A stretch of DNA of 64,000 nt from JAIEPW01 sp964471915 (GCA_964471915.1 CAYYID010000027.1:1-64000), one strand, 5' to 3'. Counted from the stretch's first letter, positions 47,101-55,351 are shown. The notes: generated by a model not told the origin, from the sequence alone. A program made the numbers and translations.

Positions 47101-47322
47101 ATCATCGAGCAGGACGGCCAGCGCACGGTGGACATCTCGCTGTTCAAGAACATCCCGATCCGCGAGGGCTGGATGTTGCAGTTCCGCTCCGAGTTCTTCA
47201 ACGCGCTGAACAACGTCAACTTCGGCCGCCCCGGCACGTCGATCAACGGCGCGAACTTCGGCGTGGTAACCGCCGCGGGCCGCGGCCGTGAAATCCAGTT
47301 CGCGCTGCGCCTGCAGTTCTAA
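44122..47322 (+). CDS. TonB-dependent receptor, Oar-like, with N-terminal carboxypeptidase-regulatory domain
   Basis: A 1066-residue outer-membrane protein. The signal peptide (MRMKVMLLALAASSAAWGQ) is followed by a CarboxypepD_reg domain (GSITGNVTDKSGAAIPRAQ, YKLAATSAGFKSSE) at about 20-105, a plug (LPLNGRNFLQLATLSAGAV, EFKVQRSQYSAEYG) and a long barrel ending FALRLQF. Ribosome binding site GGGAGG 8 bases before the ATG. It is about 100 residues shorter than the paralogue at 17119-20619 and has no adjacent regulator. The EthD-like gene follows after 2 bases and may belong to the same transcript. Confidence 0.92.
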   Translation: MRMKVMLLALAASSAAWGQTVSGSITGNVTDKSGAAIPRAQVTLTNTATGALRQAPADEAGRFLFASLAPGEYKLAATSAGFKSSEISGIGLQIDQTLRFDITLDIGDVSERVTVEASAAALQTDTTTIGQVIEQKAVAELPLNGRNFLQLATLSAGAVAATGNTAQSNRYGRNEITVHVAGGRASFNSFLIDGVEARGARFGEISILPSVDAIREFKVQRSQYSAEYGSSPGIINVNIRSGSNDFHGAAYHFLRNNVFDARSFFDEGEKPAFRLNQFGASLGGPIARNKLFFFFNWESRRQRRANTNFNQVAPLEWRDGDFSRIAGLTLRDPLNNFQPFPGNRIPRDRFSPIAARFMTSYMPAPNSTSGQGNLVGTPKDSDDFDQFHVRGDYTLSAKDSLFVRYSKSNWDLTQPGLQPFQGASLPLNAHNAVFQETHIFGPATINTFKLGFNRAFAGANLIAADSDLSSALGFRNLLVDPQDFNLPRFTIAGLSNMGHTEQTFRNWSNLYTLSNTMNLIRGRHTMTFGGDIRHNRNPQVTTNQTNGRLTFQARYSGHAFADFLLGAYQQGLIRNLYRIGDFRNTQYAAFFQDDFKISNKLTLNIGMRYEYTQPLRELSGTEGFFDMSVPGGAQRVANPPSAFGSNASAPWIIVGGVRDGVVRPDFADWAPRFGIAYQLRPGTVIRTGYGIFYATNQGNYTITVSSNPGATVEQTVTNVAANQRPRLMDTLWESAQSVTSIGGASVNTADLDRNTPYMQQWNFNIQQKMPWETVLEVGYTGNFGTKLQSREDMNQARLLRPGETASVQQRRPYPQFSSIFINPSAEVSNYHAMTVRFERRFSKGYQFLTSYTWAKSLDTFSASNDEGGSHSIVNNRRLDYGRSSWDARQRFVLSGTWELPFGKGKAFLAGANRAVNYVIGGWQANGILQLQSGLPFSVVIVGDQSGTGILNAQRPNRLADGNLPKDQQTPQRWFDTSAFLLNPANTFGNSGRNIIEQDGQRTVDISLFKNIPIREGWMLQFRSEFFNALNNVNFGRPGTSINGANFGVVTAAGRGREIQFALRLQF

Positions 47323-47324
47323 GC

Positions 47325-47645
47325 ATGCTGAAGTTCGTCGTGGCCGTGTACCGGCGTCCCGATTGGGACGCCGCCCGCTTCCGCGAGTACTTCGTCGCCG
47401 TGCACGGCCGGCTGGCCGCGGCGATCCCGGGGCTGGTCCGCTATACCCAGAACCTGCCGGCGTCCGACCCGGCACGCCAGCCGCCGCCCTGGGACGCCAT
47501 CAGCGAACTGACCTTCTCGAGCTACGACGCCATGCAGGCCGCCTGGCAGACCCCGGAAGGCGAAGCCGCCACGCGCGACCTCGCGGAGTGCGCCGACCTC
47601 GCCCGCACCAGTTGGAGCATCGTGGAGGAGCGCCGGATCCTCTGA
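47325..47645 (+). CDS. EthD-family protein
   Basis: A 106-residue protein of the dimeric alpha/beta-barrel type. It opens with MLKFVVAVYRRPDWDAARFREYFVAVHGRL, the EthD pattern, and ends in strand-helix sequence without extra domains. EthD-type proteins occur in ether-degradation and polyketide-type pathways and often have unknown roles. It lies 2 bases after the TonB receptor gene, so translation is probably coupled. Confidence 0.85.
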   Translation: MLKFVVAVYRRPDWDAARFREYFVAVHGRLAAAIPGLVRYTQNLPASDPARQPPPWDAISELTFSSYDAMQAAWQTPEGEAATRDLAECADLARTSWSIVEERRIL

Positions 47646-47682
47646 CCTAGGGCCATCAGGATCGCGGGTACACTGTAAGGCA

Positions 47683-48120
47683 ATGCCTGGTACCCACGAA
47701 GACGCCAAACTGATCCTGCAGCTCTATGAAATGCGCCGCGAGGAGCGCATGCGCAAAGCCCGCGAGTGGATGGGCGGCGAGTTCCGCGCCTACACCCTCG
47801 AAGAAGCCATGAAGGCCGCGCCCCCGGGCTCCGGCATGAACGCCAGCTATCGCATGGTCACCACCTATTGGGACATGGTGGCCACCTTCATCGTCAACGG
47901 CGTCCTGAACCAGGAGCTGTTCTTCCAGAGCGGGCGCGAACTGCTCTTCACCTGGGAGAAAGTAAAGCTCGTGGTCCTCGAAATGCGCGTGGCGCGCAAG
48001 AATCCGAACATCCTCAAGAACCTCGAGAAGGTCGGCAACGACTTTGCCGCCTGGGTGATCGCCAACGACGGCCAGGAAGCCTACGACGAGTTCGTGAAGA
48101 CGGTCCGGCCGCCCCGCTAA
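47683..48120 (+). CDS. Conserved helical protein of unknown function, 145 aa
   Basis: A 145-residue protein, mostly helical with strongly charged N-terminus (DAKLILQLYEMRREERMRKAREW). The middle is hydrophobic with an SYRMVTTYWDMVATFIVNG segment; it probably has no full transmembrane span. The pattern is typical of DUF4760-like or related small acidobacterial proteins, but I am not sure of the family. Confidence 0.6.
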   Translation: MPGTHEDAKLILQLYEMRREERMRKAREWMGGEFRAYTLEEAMKAAPPGSGMNASYRMVTTYWDMVATFIVNGVLNQELFFQSGRELLFTWEKVKLVVLEMRVARKNPNILKNLEKVGNDFAAWVIANDGQEAYDEFVKTVRPPR

Positions 48121-48122
48121 CC

Positions 48123-48380
48123 ATGCGCCGCGACCCGGAGTTCTTCGGCGACCAGGAACTCGACCTGCTCTACATCGGCAAGAAGCTGCGGCATGCGCTC
48201 GCCGTCGAGGAGATCCTCACCCAGGCGGGCATCGACTATGCCGTGGAGACCGACACCTACGTGGGCGGCATCATTTTTCGCGCGGAACGTGTCGGCGCGT
48301 TCGTCTACGTCCTGCCCGCGGCGCTCACCGCGGCGCGGCAGGCCATCCGCGACCGCGGCTACGTTCCGGCGAACGAATAA
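48123..48380 (+). CDS. DUF2007-like small protein
   Basis: An 85-residue protein. It reads DLLYIGKKLRHALAVEEILTQAGIDYAVETDTYVGG and ends with a strand and helix (FVYVLPAALTAARQAIRDRGY). That alpha/beta pattern matches DUF2007-type proteins, which may sense or transduce signals (PII-like fold). It starts two bases after the previous stop. The frame is open further upstream but in overlap with the preceding gene. Confidence 0.65.
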   Translation: MRRDPEFFGDQELDLLYIGKKLRHALAVEEILTQAGIDYAVETDTYVGGIIFRAERVGAFVYVLPAALTAARQAIRDRGYVPANE

Positions 48381-48411
48381 CCCTGTGATAACGTCTTAAA
48401 AGCAATCCACC

Positions 48412-50208
48412 ATGATGATGCGCACTTTACCTGTCTTTACGCTTTTGGCCTGCTCCCTGGCGGCAGCGCCGCCCGATGGCGAGGCGCTCTACAAGCAGCG
48501 CTGCGCGATCTGCCACGCCGGCCCGAAGCAGGACCGCATGCCCTCGCTGGAGGACATGCGCACCCGCACGCCGGAGAACCTGCTGGACGTCATGGCGAAG
48601 GGCGCGATGAAGCCGCAGTCCGCGGGCCTCGCGGAAGACGAAATGCGCGCCATCGCGAAGTTCGTCGCGGCGAAGGACTTCGGATCCGTGGTGACGCAAG
48701 GCGAGCAGGGCGCGTGCCAGGGACCGGCGCCGCGCTTCGCCATCAACGCCACGGATTGGAACGGCTGGGGCGGGGAAGTGGCCGGGTCGCGCTACCAGGC
48801 GAAGCCGGGCATCAAGGCCGAGGACGTGCCGCGGCTGCAGGTGAAGTGGGCCTTCGCCGTACCGGGCGCGAACGTGATGGCCGCCCAGCCGGTGGTGGTC
48901 GGCGGACGCGTGTTCTTCGGCGCGATGAACGGTAAGGTCTACTCGCTGGATGCGAACTCGGGCTGCCTGTACTGGTCCTACGACGCGGGATCGGCGGTGC
49001 GCGCCGCCATCTCCATCGCCCGCATTGACAACGCCTTCGTGGCGCTATTCGGCGACACCCGCGCCACCGCGCACGCCGTCGACGCCCTGACCGGCAAGGT
49101 CCTGTGGACCCAGAAGCTGGACGATCATCCGGTGGCGCGCGTCACCGGATCCCCGGTCTACGCCAACGGACGCCTGTACGTCCCCATGTCGAGCGTCGAG
49201 GAAGCCTCGGCGATGAACGGCAAGTATGAGTGCTGCAAGTTCCGCGGCTCGGTTTCGGCGCTCGACGCCAAGACCGGCAAGGTGTTGTACAAGGCGTTCA
49301 GCATTCCGGATCCGCCGTCGGCTTACAAGAAGACCGAACAGGGCGTCCAACTCTACGGTCCCGCGGGCGCGGCCATTTGGAGCGGGCCAACCATCGACCT
49401 GAAGCGCAAGCTGATCTACGCCTCTACTGGCAACTCGTATACCAGCGTGGACACCAAGTACTCCGACGCGGTGATCGCCTACGACCTCGAAACCGGCTCC
49501 ATGAAGTGGGCCACCCAGGTGACGCCCGGCGACAACTTCACTATGGGCTGTGGCCGTCCCGGGAATCCGAACTGCCCGGAGAACCGCGGGCCGGACTACG
49601 ACTTCGGGACCTCGCCCATCATCCGGAAGCTGAAAAACGGCAAGGAGATCATCGTCGTGGCGCAGAAGTCCGGAGTCGTTTACGGGCTGGATCCGGACGA
49701 CCGGGGCAAGATCCTGTGGCAGACGCGCGTCTCCAAGGGCGGCGCGCTGGGCGGCGTCGAGTGGGGCCACGCGGCCGACGACGAGCAGGTGTACGCCGCG
49801 GCTTCGGACCTGTTCCAGAAGGACGGCCAGCCCGGCATTTCCGCCCTGAACCTCGCCACCGGCGAGAAGGTCTGGCACGTGCCGGCGCCGCCGCTCGAAT
49901 GCAAGCCTGGCTCGCGGGGCTGCAACCCCGCGCAGAGCGCCGCGGTCACCGCGATCCCGGGGGTCGTGTTCTCGGGCTCCGTCGACGGCCACCTGCGCGG
50001 CTACGAAACCAAGACCGGCAAGATCGTGTGGGACTTCAATACCGCGCGCGAGTATCCGACGGTGAACGGCGTGCCCGGCAAGGGCGCCTCGATCGACTAC
50101 GGCGGTCCCGCGGTGGTGGGCGGCAAGCTGTACTCGAACTCCGGATCCGGCCAGTGGGCCGGCGCGCCGGGCAACGTGCTCCTGTGCTTCACCGTCGATG
50201 GCAAGTGA
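48412..50208 (+). CDS. Secreted cytochrome c / PQQ-propeller protein (PVA-dehydrogenase-like)
   Basis: A 598-residue protein: signal peptide (residues 1-20), a cytochrome c domain with the heme motif C31-A-I-C-H35 and a KPQSAGLAEDEM Met ligand region, and a large PQQ-type beta-propeller from about residue 110 with blades such as DALTGKVLWTQ, DAKTGKVLYK and KTGKIVWDFN. The order heme-propeller matches polyvinyl-alcohol dehydrogenase-like quinohemoproteins. It probably oxidises alcohol or sugar substrates in the periplasm and passes electrons to a cytochrome. Cofactor binding cannot be proven by eye. It overlaps the next gene by 11 bp. Confidence 0.87.
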   Translation: MMMRTLPVFTLLACSLAAAPPDGEALYKQRCAICHAGPKQDRMPSLEDMRTRTPENLLDVMAKGAMKPQSAGLAEDEMRAIAKFVAAKDFGSVVTQGEQGACQGPAPRFAINATDWNGWGGEVAGSRYQAKPGIKAEDVPRLQVKWAFAVPGANVMAAQPVVVGGRVFFGAMNGKVYSLDANSGCLYWSYDAGSAVRAAISIARIDNAFVALFGDTRATAHAVDALTGKVLWTQKLDDHPVARVTGSPVYANGRLYVPMSSVEEASAMNGKYECCKFRGSVSALDAKTGKVLYKAFSIPDPPSAYKKTEQGVQLYGPAGAAIWSGPTIDLKRKLIYASTGNSYTSVDTKYSDAVIAYDLETGSMKWATQVTPGDNFTMGCGRPGNPNCPENRGPDYDFGTSPIIRKLKNGKEIIVVAQKSGVVYGLDPDDRGKILWQTRVSKGGALGGVEWGHAADDEQVYAAASDLFQKDGQPGISALNLATGEKVWHVPAPPLECKPGSRGCNPAQSAAVTAIPGVVFSGSVDGHLRGYETKTGKIVWDFNTAREYPTVNGVPGKGASIDYGGPAVVGGKLYSNSGSGQWAGAPGNVLLCFTVDGK

Positions 50209-50878
50209 CGCCGAGCGCCCGCGCGTGATCGCGCAACTGCGCTTCGCTGAACACCGCGAGGAACTTGCCGCACTGGACCTCGGCGCGCGGTTCGCCTACA
50301 TCCACCAGCGGAATCTCTGGGAAGGGGCGGAGTCGCGCTCCGGAGCGGGCTCCGGCCTCGACGAGACGGAAGCGCTGCGCCGGGAACTACCCGGGTTGCT
50401 GGCGCGGCTCGGGGTCCGCGAGCTGCTGGACGTTCCGTGCGGCGATTTCCGCTGGCTCTCCGAGACGGACCTGGCCTGCGCCTACACCGGAGGCGACATT
50501 GTTCCGGCGCTGGTCGCGGAGAACGAGACCCGCTTCGCCGGCGCCGGGCGCCGCTTCCTGACGCTCGACCTCACCCGCGATCCGCTGCCCGTGTCGGACG
50601 CCGTGCTGTGCCGCGATTGCCTGGTGCACCTGAGCTTCCCGAACATCGAGCGGGCGCTCGCGAACATCCGAAAGAGCGGCTCGCGCTGGCTGCTGGCGAC
50701 CACGTTTCCAGAAATCGCGTTGAACCACGACATCGAGGACGGCGACTGGCGTCCGCTGAACCTGGCGCGGCCGCCCTTTGGACTGGGCGCTCCCGCGGAA
50801 CTGCTCGTCGAAGGCTGCCGCGAGGGCGGCGGGGCGTACGCCGACAAGGCTCTGGGCGTGTGGCGCTTGCGCGATTAG
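50198..50878 (+). CDS. Class I SAM-dependent methyltransferase
   Basis: A 226-residue protein starting 11 bases inside the previous gene. Motif I is LLDVPCGDFRWLSE, with CGDFRW rather than GxGxG, a pattern seen in small Rossmann methyltransferases of unknown substrate. Post-motif blocks include YTGGDIVPALVAEN and DAVLCRDCLVHLSFPNIERAL. Overlap with the quinohemoprotein gene points to one transcript and perhaps to a role in its maturation or regulation; that is speculative. Confidence 0.8.
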   Translation: MASDAERPRVIAQLRFAEHREELAALDLGARFAYIHQRNLWEGAESRSGAGSGLDETEALRRELPGLLARLGVRELLDVPCGDFRWLSETDLACAYTGGDIVPALVAENETRFAGAGRRFLTLDLTRDPLPVSDAVLCRDCLVHLSFPNIERALANIRKSGSRWLLATTFPEIALNHDIEDGDWRPLNLARPPFGLGAPAELLVEGCREGGGAYADKALGVWRLRD

Positions 50879-50882
50879 CGGC

Positions 50883-51815
50883 TCACTTGCCGTCGCACTT
50901 GCCCTTGCACACCGTCTCGGCGATCTTCTCCGGCGCGCCGAGCGCGCCAGGGTTCGACGCCGAAGGACGCCGCACGCTGAGGCTCTCCACCACGCCGCCA
51001 TCGGCGGCCTTGCGGTCGATCAACTGCTGCTCGATCAGGCGCGGCGCCGCGCCGGTGTTGCCCGCCACGCCGGGCGCCTCCACGCGGTACAGGTTGCGCT
51101 CCACCGACGTGGAGCCGTCAGCGTTCTTCACGCTCCGCTCCGCGATCTGGGACCGCAGCGCCAGCCGGCCCTGCACGTCCGGCTCATACGTAGCGGCGTT
51201 GATGCTCACCTGGTCGCCTTTCTTGGTCTCCTCGCGGCTCTCCCGCCGCGCTTCCACGAACCGCCCGCCGCCGTCCGGCCGGTATACCGTCGTGTTCTCC
51301 ACGCGGCCGTCCGGGCGCTCCTGCGCCACCGACGACCGCTTCTCCACGGTCTGGAACCCGCCGTTCAAGTTCGGACGCTCGATCACCGTGTCCGTCGCGA
51401 CCGACGTCCCGGACTTTGCCGACTGCGTCAGCGACCGCTCCGCCGGCTCGAACCGGCCGTTGATGTCGCTGCGGAACGTGGTCGCGCGCACCGTGGAGCC
51501 GCTCGCGGACTTCGTCTCCTCGATCAGCGTCTTCTCGGCCAGGCCCGGGTTGCCGTTCGCGTCGAACTTCCGGACTACGCGCTCCACCACGCGGCCCCCG
51601 GCGTCGTCGCGGAGCACCTTCTCTTCGACGCGCTCCACCGGCACCAGCCGCCCGTTGATCGACTGCAGCAGTTCCGTGCGCTGGCCGCCGTCCGACTCGA
51701 TGCGGGGCCCGCTGACGGGGCGGCCATTGACGTCTCGCGTCACGGTCACCGAGGATTGCTGGGCAGCCAGGATGCCGCAGATAAGGGAGGCGGGAAGGAG
51801 GGTCCGGAGACGCAT
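50883..51815 (-). CDS. Secreted repeat protein (32-residue period), unknown function
   Basis: A 310-residue protein with a signal peptide (MRLRTLLPASLICGILAAQQ). From residue 54 on it is built of tandem repeats of 32 residues whose recurring centre is NG(R/N/G) at residues 54, 87, 119 and 151, GGGR at 183 and QGR at 215. In each repeat the centre is followed by an acidic/basic ER pair and a helix-or-strand region. Spacing is 33 then 32, 32, 32, 32. The C-terminus holds a Cys pair (CKGKC). Repeats of this regularity suggest a surface or adhesin-like fibre, but no family is recognised. Confidence 0.7.
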   Translation of the reverse strand: MRLRTLLPASLICGILAAQQSSVTVTRDVNGRPVSGPRIESDGGQRTELLQSINGRLVPVERVEEKVLRDDAGGRVVERVVRKFDANGNPGLAEKTLIEETKSASGSTVRATTFRSDINGRFEPAERSLTQSAKSGTSVATDTVIERPNLNGGFQTVEKRSSVAQERPDGRVENTTVYRPDGGGRFVEARRESREETKKGDQVSINAATYEPDVQGRLALRSQIAERSVKNADGSTSVERNLYRVEAPGVAGNTGAAPRLIEQQLIDRKAADGGVVESLSVRRPSASNPGALGAPEKIAETVCKGKCDGK

Positions 51816-51874
51816 GCCCACAGCCTAAGGGTTTTGGGAAGGCGGAGCAATGAGCAGAATCCCTTAGGCCGAGA

Positions 51875-51988
51875 TCGGCGCCATCACCCGGATGCACCCG
51901 GAACTTCGGCCATGGCTCGTAACTTCTTTCCTTGCAATGCGCCACTGGTGCGGCTCGAGATCCGGGGGCAGGCGGGTGATGGCGCCGA
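51875..51988. repeat. 114-bp block bounded by perfect 16-bp inverted repeats
   Basis: TCGGCGCCATCACCCG (51875-51890) is the exact reverse complement of CGGGTGATGGCGCCGA (51973-51988). The 82 bases between hold short dyads (for example GCGCCACTGGTGCGGC) but no gene. The block lies in the 205-bp gap between the divergent repeat protein and the GT39 gene. It may be a MITE-like element, an extended hairpin RNA, or a regulatory stem. Nothing in the region encodes a protein with support. Confidence 0.55.
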
Positions 51989-52020
51989 ATTCGAGCCCCG
52001 ACCGCGCTATAGTTCTACCC

Positions 52021-53499
52021 ATGGCGCGCCCTCCCCTTGCGCTCCGTGCCCTGCTCGCCCTCGCGGCGGTGCGTCTGCTGCTGCACACGCTCACCAACGG
52101 GCAGTACGGTTTCCATCGCGACGAACTGGCCACGCTCGCCGACGCCCGCTACCTCGACTGGAGCTTCCCGGCGTATCCCGCGCTGACGCCGTTTCTGGCG
52201 CGCCTCGGCCTGGAACTGTTCGGCGCCGCGCCGGCCGGCGTCCGCCTGCTCACCGCTCTCGCCCAGTGCGGCGGCATGGTCCTCACCGGGATGATGGCGC
52301 GCGAACTGGGCGGCGGACGCCGCGCACAGGTGCTGGCCGCGCTGGCTGCCGCCGCCTCGCCGGTGTCCACGATCGCGGGACACCTGTTTCAGTACGTTTC
52401 GTTCGATTACCTCTGGAGCGTGCTGCTCGCTTGGATCGTGCTGCGGCTGCTCCACACCCGCGACCCGCGATGGCTGGCGGCGGCGGCCCTCGCGCTCGGT
52501 CTGGGACTGAATACGCGCTACACCATCGTGGTGGTGGTCGCCGGATTGCTCACCGGATTGCTGCTCACGCCGGCCCGGGAACTGCTGTTCTCGAAATGGC
52601 TGTGGATCGGCGCCGTCCTCGCGGCGGTGCTGGTGGCGCCGCTGGCCGCGTGGCAGTGGCGGCACGACTTCCTGGCGCTCGAGTTCACCCGCGCCATCCA
52701 CGCGCGCGACGTCGCCATCGGCCGCACGGACGGCTTTCTCTGGAAACAATTCTTCGTGCCGGCGCACGTGCTGACCGTACCCCTGTGGATCGCGGGACTG
52801 TGGTTCTATTTCCGCCACCCCGCAGGCGCGCGCTACCGACCGATCGGGTGGGCGTTCGCCGTCTCGCTGGTGCTGTACACGCTCGCCCAGGCTCGGGACT
52901 ACTACACGACGCCTCTGTATCCCATGTTGTTCGCGGCGGGCGCCGTATTGGTGGACGCCTGGCCGCGCCGGGTGCGCCTGGCGCAGCACGTCGCGGTGGG
53001 CGTGGCGATCCTCTCCTGCTGGGCGCTGGGCGTCCCGGCGGCGCCCGCCGGATCCGCCTGGTTCCGGACCGTCACCTCGATCAACGGCGATCTTGCCGAG
53101 GAGGTCGGCTGGCCCGAGTTCGTGGCGCAGACCGCGGCGGCGTACCGTTCGCTCCCCGCCGCCGAGCAGAACACCGCCGGGATCTTCGCCGGCAACTACG
53201 GCGAGGCCGGCGCCCTGGTCCTGTATGGGCCCAGCCACGGGCTCCCCGAGCCCATGAGCCGCGCCAACTCGTTCTGGCTGCGCGGCTACGACCGCCGCGA
53301 GCCCCAGACCCTGGTGGTCACGGGCGTCTCCGAGGCGTTCGTGCGACGGCATTTTCACGCCTGCGAGTGGCAGTCCCGGATCACGAACGCGCTGGGCGTC
53401 GCCAACGAGGAGACGAAGTTCAGCCAGAACATCTGGGTCTGCCGCGGGCTGCGCGCTCCCTGGCCCGAGTTCTGGAAGCAGATCCGCGCGTGGTCCTGA
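52021..53499 (+). CDS. Membrane glycosyltransferase, GT39/ArnT-like (PMT_2)
   Basis: A 492-residue membrane protein with about 10-12 hydrophobic helices. The first external loop carries the catalytic HRDELATLADAR (Asp-Glu dyad), as in ArnT, PMT and related dolichyl/undecaprenyl-phosphate sugar transferases. It should transfer a sugar from a lipid carrier to an acceptor at the outer face of the inner membrane. The frame is open 129 bp upstream; the Met at 52021 matches the usual start. A soluble C-terminal part (about 320-492) follows the last helix. Confidence 0.85.
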   Translation: MARPPLALRALLALAAVRLLLHTLTNGQYGFHRDELATLADARYLDWSFPAYPALTPFLARLGLELFGAAPAGVRLLTALAQCGGMVLTGMMARELGGGRRAQVLAALAAAASPVSTIAGHLFQYVSFDYLWSVLLAWIVLRLLHTRDPRWLAAAALALGLGLNTRYTIVVVVAGLLTGLLLTPARELLFSKWLWIGAVLAAVLVAPLAAWQWRHDFLALEFTRAIHARDVAIGRTDGFLWKQFFVPAHVLTVPLWIAGLWFYFRHPAGARYRPIGWAFAVSLVLYTLAQARDYYTTPLYPMLFAAGAVLVDAWPRRVRLAQHVAVGVAILSCWALGVPAAPAGSAWFRTVTSINGDLAEEVGWPEFVAQTAAAYRSLPAAEQNTAGIFAGNYGEAGALVLYGPSHGLPEPMSRANSFWLRGYDRREPQTLVVTGVSEAFVRRHFHACEWQSRITNALGVANEETKFSQNIWVCRGLRAPWPEFWKQIRAWS

Positions 53500-53535
53500 T
53501 CGCGCGGCGCGGACCGCGGCTACAATAAGAAAAGA

Positions 53536-54852
53536 GTGAAGACGTTCTACATCGAGACGTTCGGCTGCCAGATGAACGCGCACGATTCCGAAAAGGTGAT
53601 CGGCACGCTCGTCAGCCAGGGCTACCGGCAGGTGGACACGCCGGACGACGCCGAACTCGTCTTCTACAACACCTGCTCGATTCGCGACAAAGCCGAACAG
53701 AAGGTCTTCCACCGCCTGCAGCAGTTCAAGAAGGACGCGGGCAAGGGCAAGGTATTCGCGGTGCTCGGGTGCGTGGCACAGCAAGAAGGCGGCAAGATCT
53801 TCGAGAAAGCGCCGCACGTCTCGCTGGTGGCCGGCTCGGCGAGCTACAACCGGCTGCCCGAGATGCTGGTGCAGCTCGAGGCCGGCAACCGCCGCGTCAC
53901 CGGGCTCAGCCTGGACACCGACGAAACCTTCGAAACCCCCTACACGCGGCGCGACAACCCGCACCGCGCCTACCTGACCATCATCGAGGGCTGCGACAAG
54001 AGCTGCGCCTACTGCGTGGTGCCCTTCACGCGCGGTCCGGAACGGTCGCGCACGGCGGCCAGCGTCCTCGAGGAACTGCGGCAGCTTGCCGCGATGGGCT
54101 ACACCGAGGTCCAGTTGCTCGGACAGAACGTGAACAGCTACCGGGATCCATCCGCGGCCGGCTGGGACTTCGCGCGGCTGCTGCGCGCGGCCGGCGAAGT
54201 GCCGGGCATCCGCCGCGTGCGGTTCACCACCTCGCACCCGCGCGATTTCGTGAAGGACATCGTCGACGCCATCGCCGAGAACCCCGTGCTGTGCAACCAC
54301 GTGCACCTGCCGGTGCAGAGCGGGTCCACGCGCGTGCTGGAGCGGATGCAGCGGCAGTACACGCGCGAAGATTACCTGCGGCGCATCGAGTGGATGAAGA
54401 CCGCGGCGCGGCCCATCGCCATCACCACTGACATCATCACCGGCTTTCCCGGCGAAACCGAAGAGGACTTCCAGGCGACGATGGCGCTGCTCGACGAAGT
54501 GCAGTACGATGCGATCTTCAGCTTCAAGTACTCCCGGCGTCCGAACACGCCGGCTTTGCAATACGAGGATCACCTGCCGGAAGAAGAGAAGAGCCGGCGG
54601 CTGGCCCTGGTGCAGGAGCGGCAGCGCGAGATCCAGATCCGCAACCATGCCAAGCTGGTGGGCGAAGTGCGCGAGGTTCTGGTGGAGGGCTTCAACAAAG
54701 CGACGGGACAATGGATCGGCAGAACCAGCGATCACAAGACGCTCAACTTCCTCCGGCCATCCGGCAACGGGGAGACGCTGGTGGGCTCCTATCTCGACGT
54801 GCGGGTGACCCGGGCGGGGCCGAATTCGCTGGCGGGCGAGAGCATTCACTAA
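53536..54852 (+). CDS. miaB: tRNA-2-methylthio-N6-dimethylallyladenosine synthase
   Basis: A 438-residue MiaB. The N-terminal UPF0004 domain has ETFGCQMNAHDSE (Cys11) and FYNTCSIRDKAEQ, and the radical SAM domain has EGCDKSCAYCVVPFTRGPERSR (CxxxCxxC). The C-terminal TRAM region starts about residue 380. It adds the methylthio group at C2 of i6A37 in tRNA. Start is GTG, eight bases after AAGAAA. The next gene follows after 13 bases. Confidence 0.96.
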   Translation: MKTFYIETFGCQMNAHDSEKVIGTLVSQGYRQVDTPDDAELVFYNTCSIRDKAEQKVFHRLQQFKKDAGKGKVFAVLGCVAQQEGGKIFEKAPHVSLVAGSASYNRLPEMLVQLEAGNRRVTGLSLDTDETFETPYTRRDNPHRAYLTIIEGCDKSCAYCVVPFTRGPERSRTAASVLEELRQLAAMGYTEVQLLGQNVNSYRDPSAAGWDFARLLRAAGEVPGIRRVRFTTSHPRDFVKDIVDAIAENPVLCNHVHLPVQSGSTRVLERMQRQYTREDYLRRIEWMKTAARPIAITTDIITGFPGETEEDFQATMALLDEVQYDAIFSFKYSRRPNTPALQYEDHLPEEEKSRRLALVQERQREIQIRNHAKLVGEVREVLVEGFNKATGQWIGRTSDHKTLNFLRPSGNGETLVGSYLDVRVTRAGPNSLAGESIH

Positions 54853-54865
54853 GAAGGGGGACGCG

Positions 54866-55351
54866 ATGGAAGTCGAAATGAAGATCCGGGGGTTGATGAT
54901 GGACCCCGTGACGAACATGCCGATCGTGGTTCTCAAGGACATTAACGGCAGCACGATCCTGCCCATCTGGGTGGGCATCTACGAAGCGAACGCGATCGCG
55001 CTGGAAATCGAGAAAGTGGCCACGCCGCGTCCCATGACGCACGACCTGATCAAGCAACTGCTGCTGGGGCTCGAATGCGGGGTGCGCAAAGTGGTGGTCA
55101 GCGAGCTGAAAGAGGATACCTTCTACGCGCTGATCTGGGTGGAGCGCAACGGCGAGCTGATCAGCGTCGATTCCCGGCCCAGCGACGCGCTGGCGCTGGC
55201 GCTGCGCCTGGACTGCCCCATCTACGTCGAGGAAGCGGTGCTCAGCAACTCCAAGTCCGCGGCGGCGGTCGCCGACAAGGTGAACAACGAAGAACTGCGG
55301 CGCTGGCTGGAGAATCTCGGCGACGAGGACCTGGGCCGCTACAAAATGTAA
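54866..55351 (+). CDS. Bifunctional nuclease-family protein (DUF151)
   Basis: A 161-residue protein of the BFN family. It reads EVEMKIRGLMMDPVTNMPIVVLKD, ILPIWVGIYEANAIALEIEK and then TPRPMTHDLIKQLL, ending in SRPSDALALALRLDCPIYVEEAVL, which are the conserved blocks. It binds nucleic acid; in plants BFN-like enzymes show nuclease activity. The function in bacteria is open. It is probably co-transcribed with miaB (13 bases) and overlaps the next start by TAATG. Confidence 0.9.
   Translation: MEVEMKIRGLMMDPVTNMPIVVLKDINGSTILPIWVGIYEANAIALEIEKVATPRPMTHDLIKQLLLGLECGVRKVVVSELKEDTFYALIWVERNGELISVDSRPSDALALALRLDCPIYVEEAVLSNSKSAAAVADKVNNEELRRWLENLGDEDLGRYKM

Noticed and set aside
43981..47475. Minus-strand frame of 1164 aa opposite the second TonB receptor
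   Set aside because: Arg-, Asp- and Val-rich low-information sequence with no motifs. The plus strand encodes a signal peptide, plug and barrel.
52015..54978. Minus-strand frame of 987 aa opposite GT39 and miaB
   Set aside because: The plus-strand genes carry catalytic motifs; the reverse frame has none.
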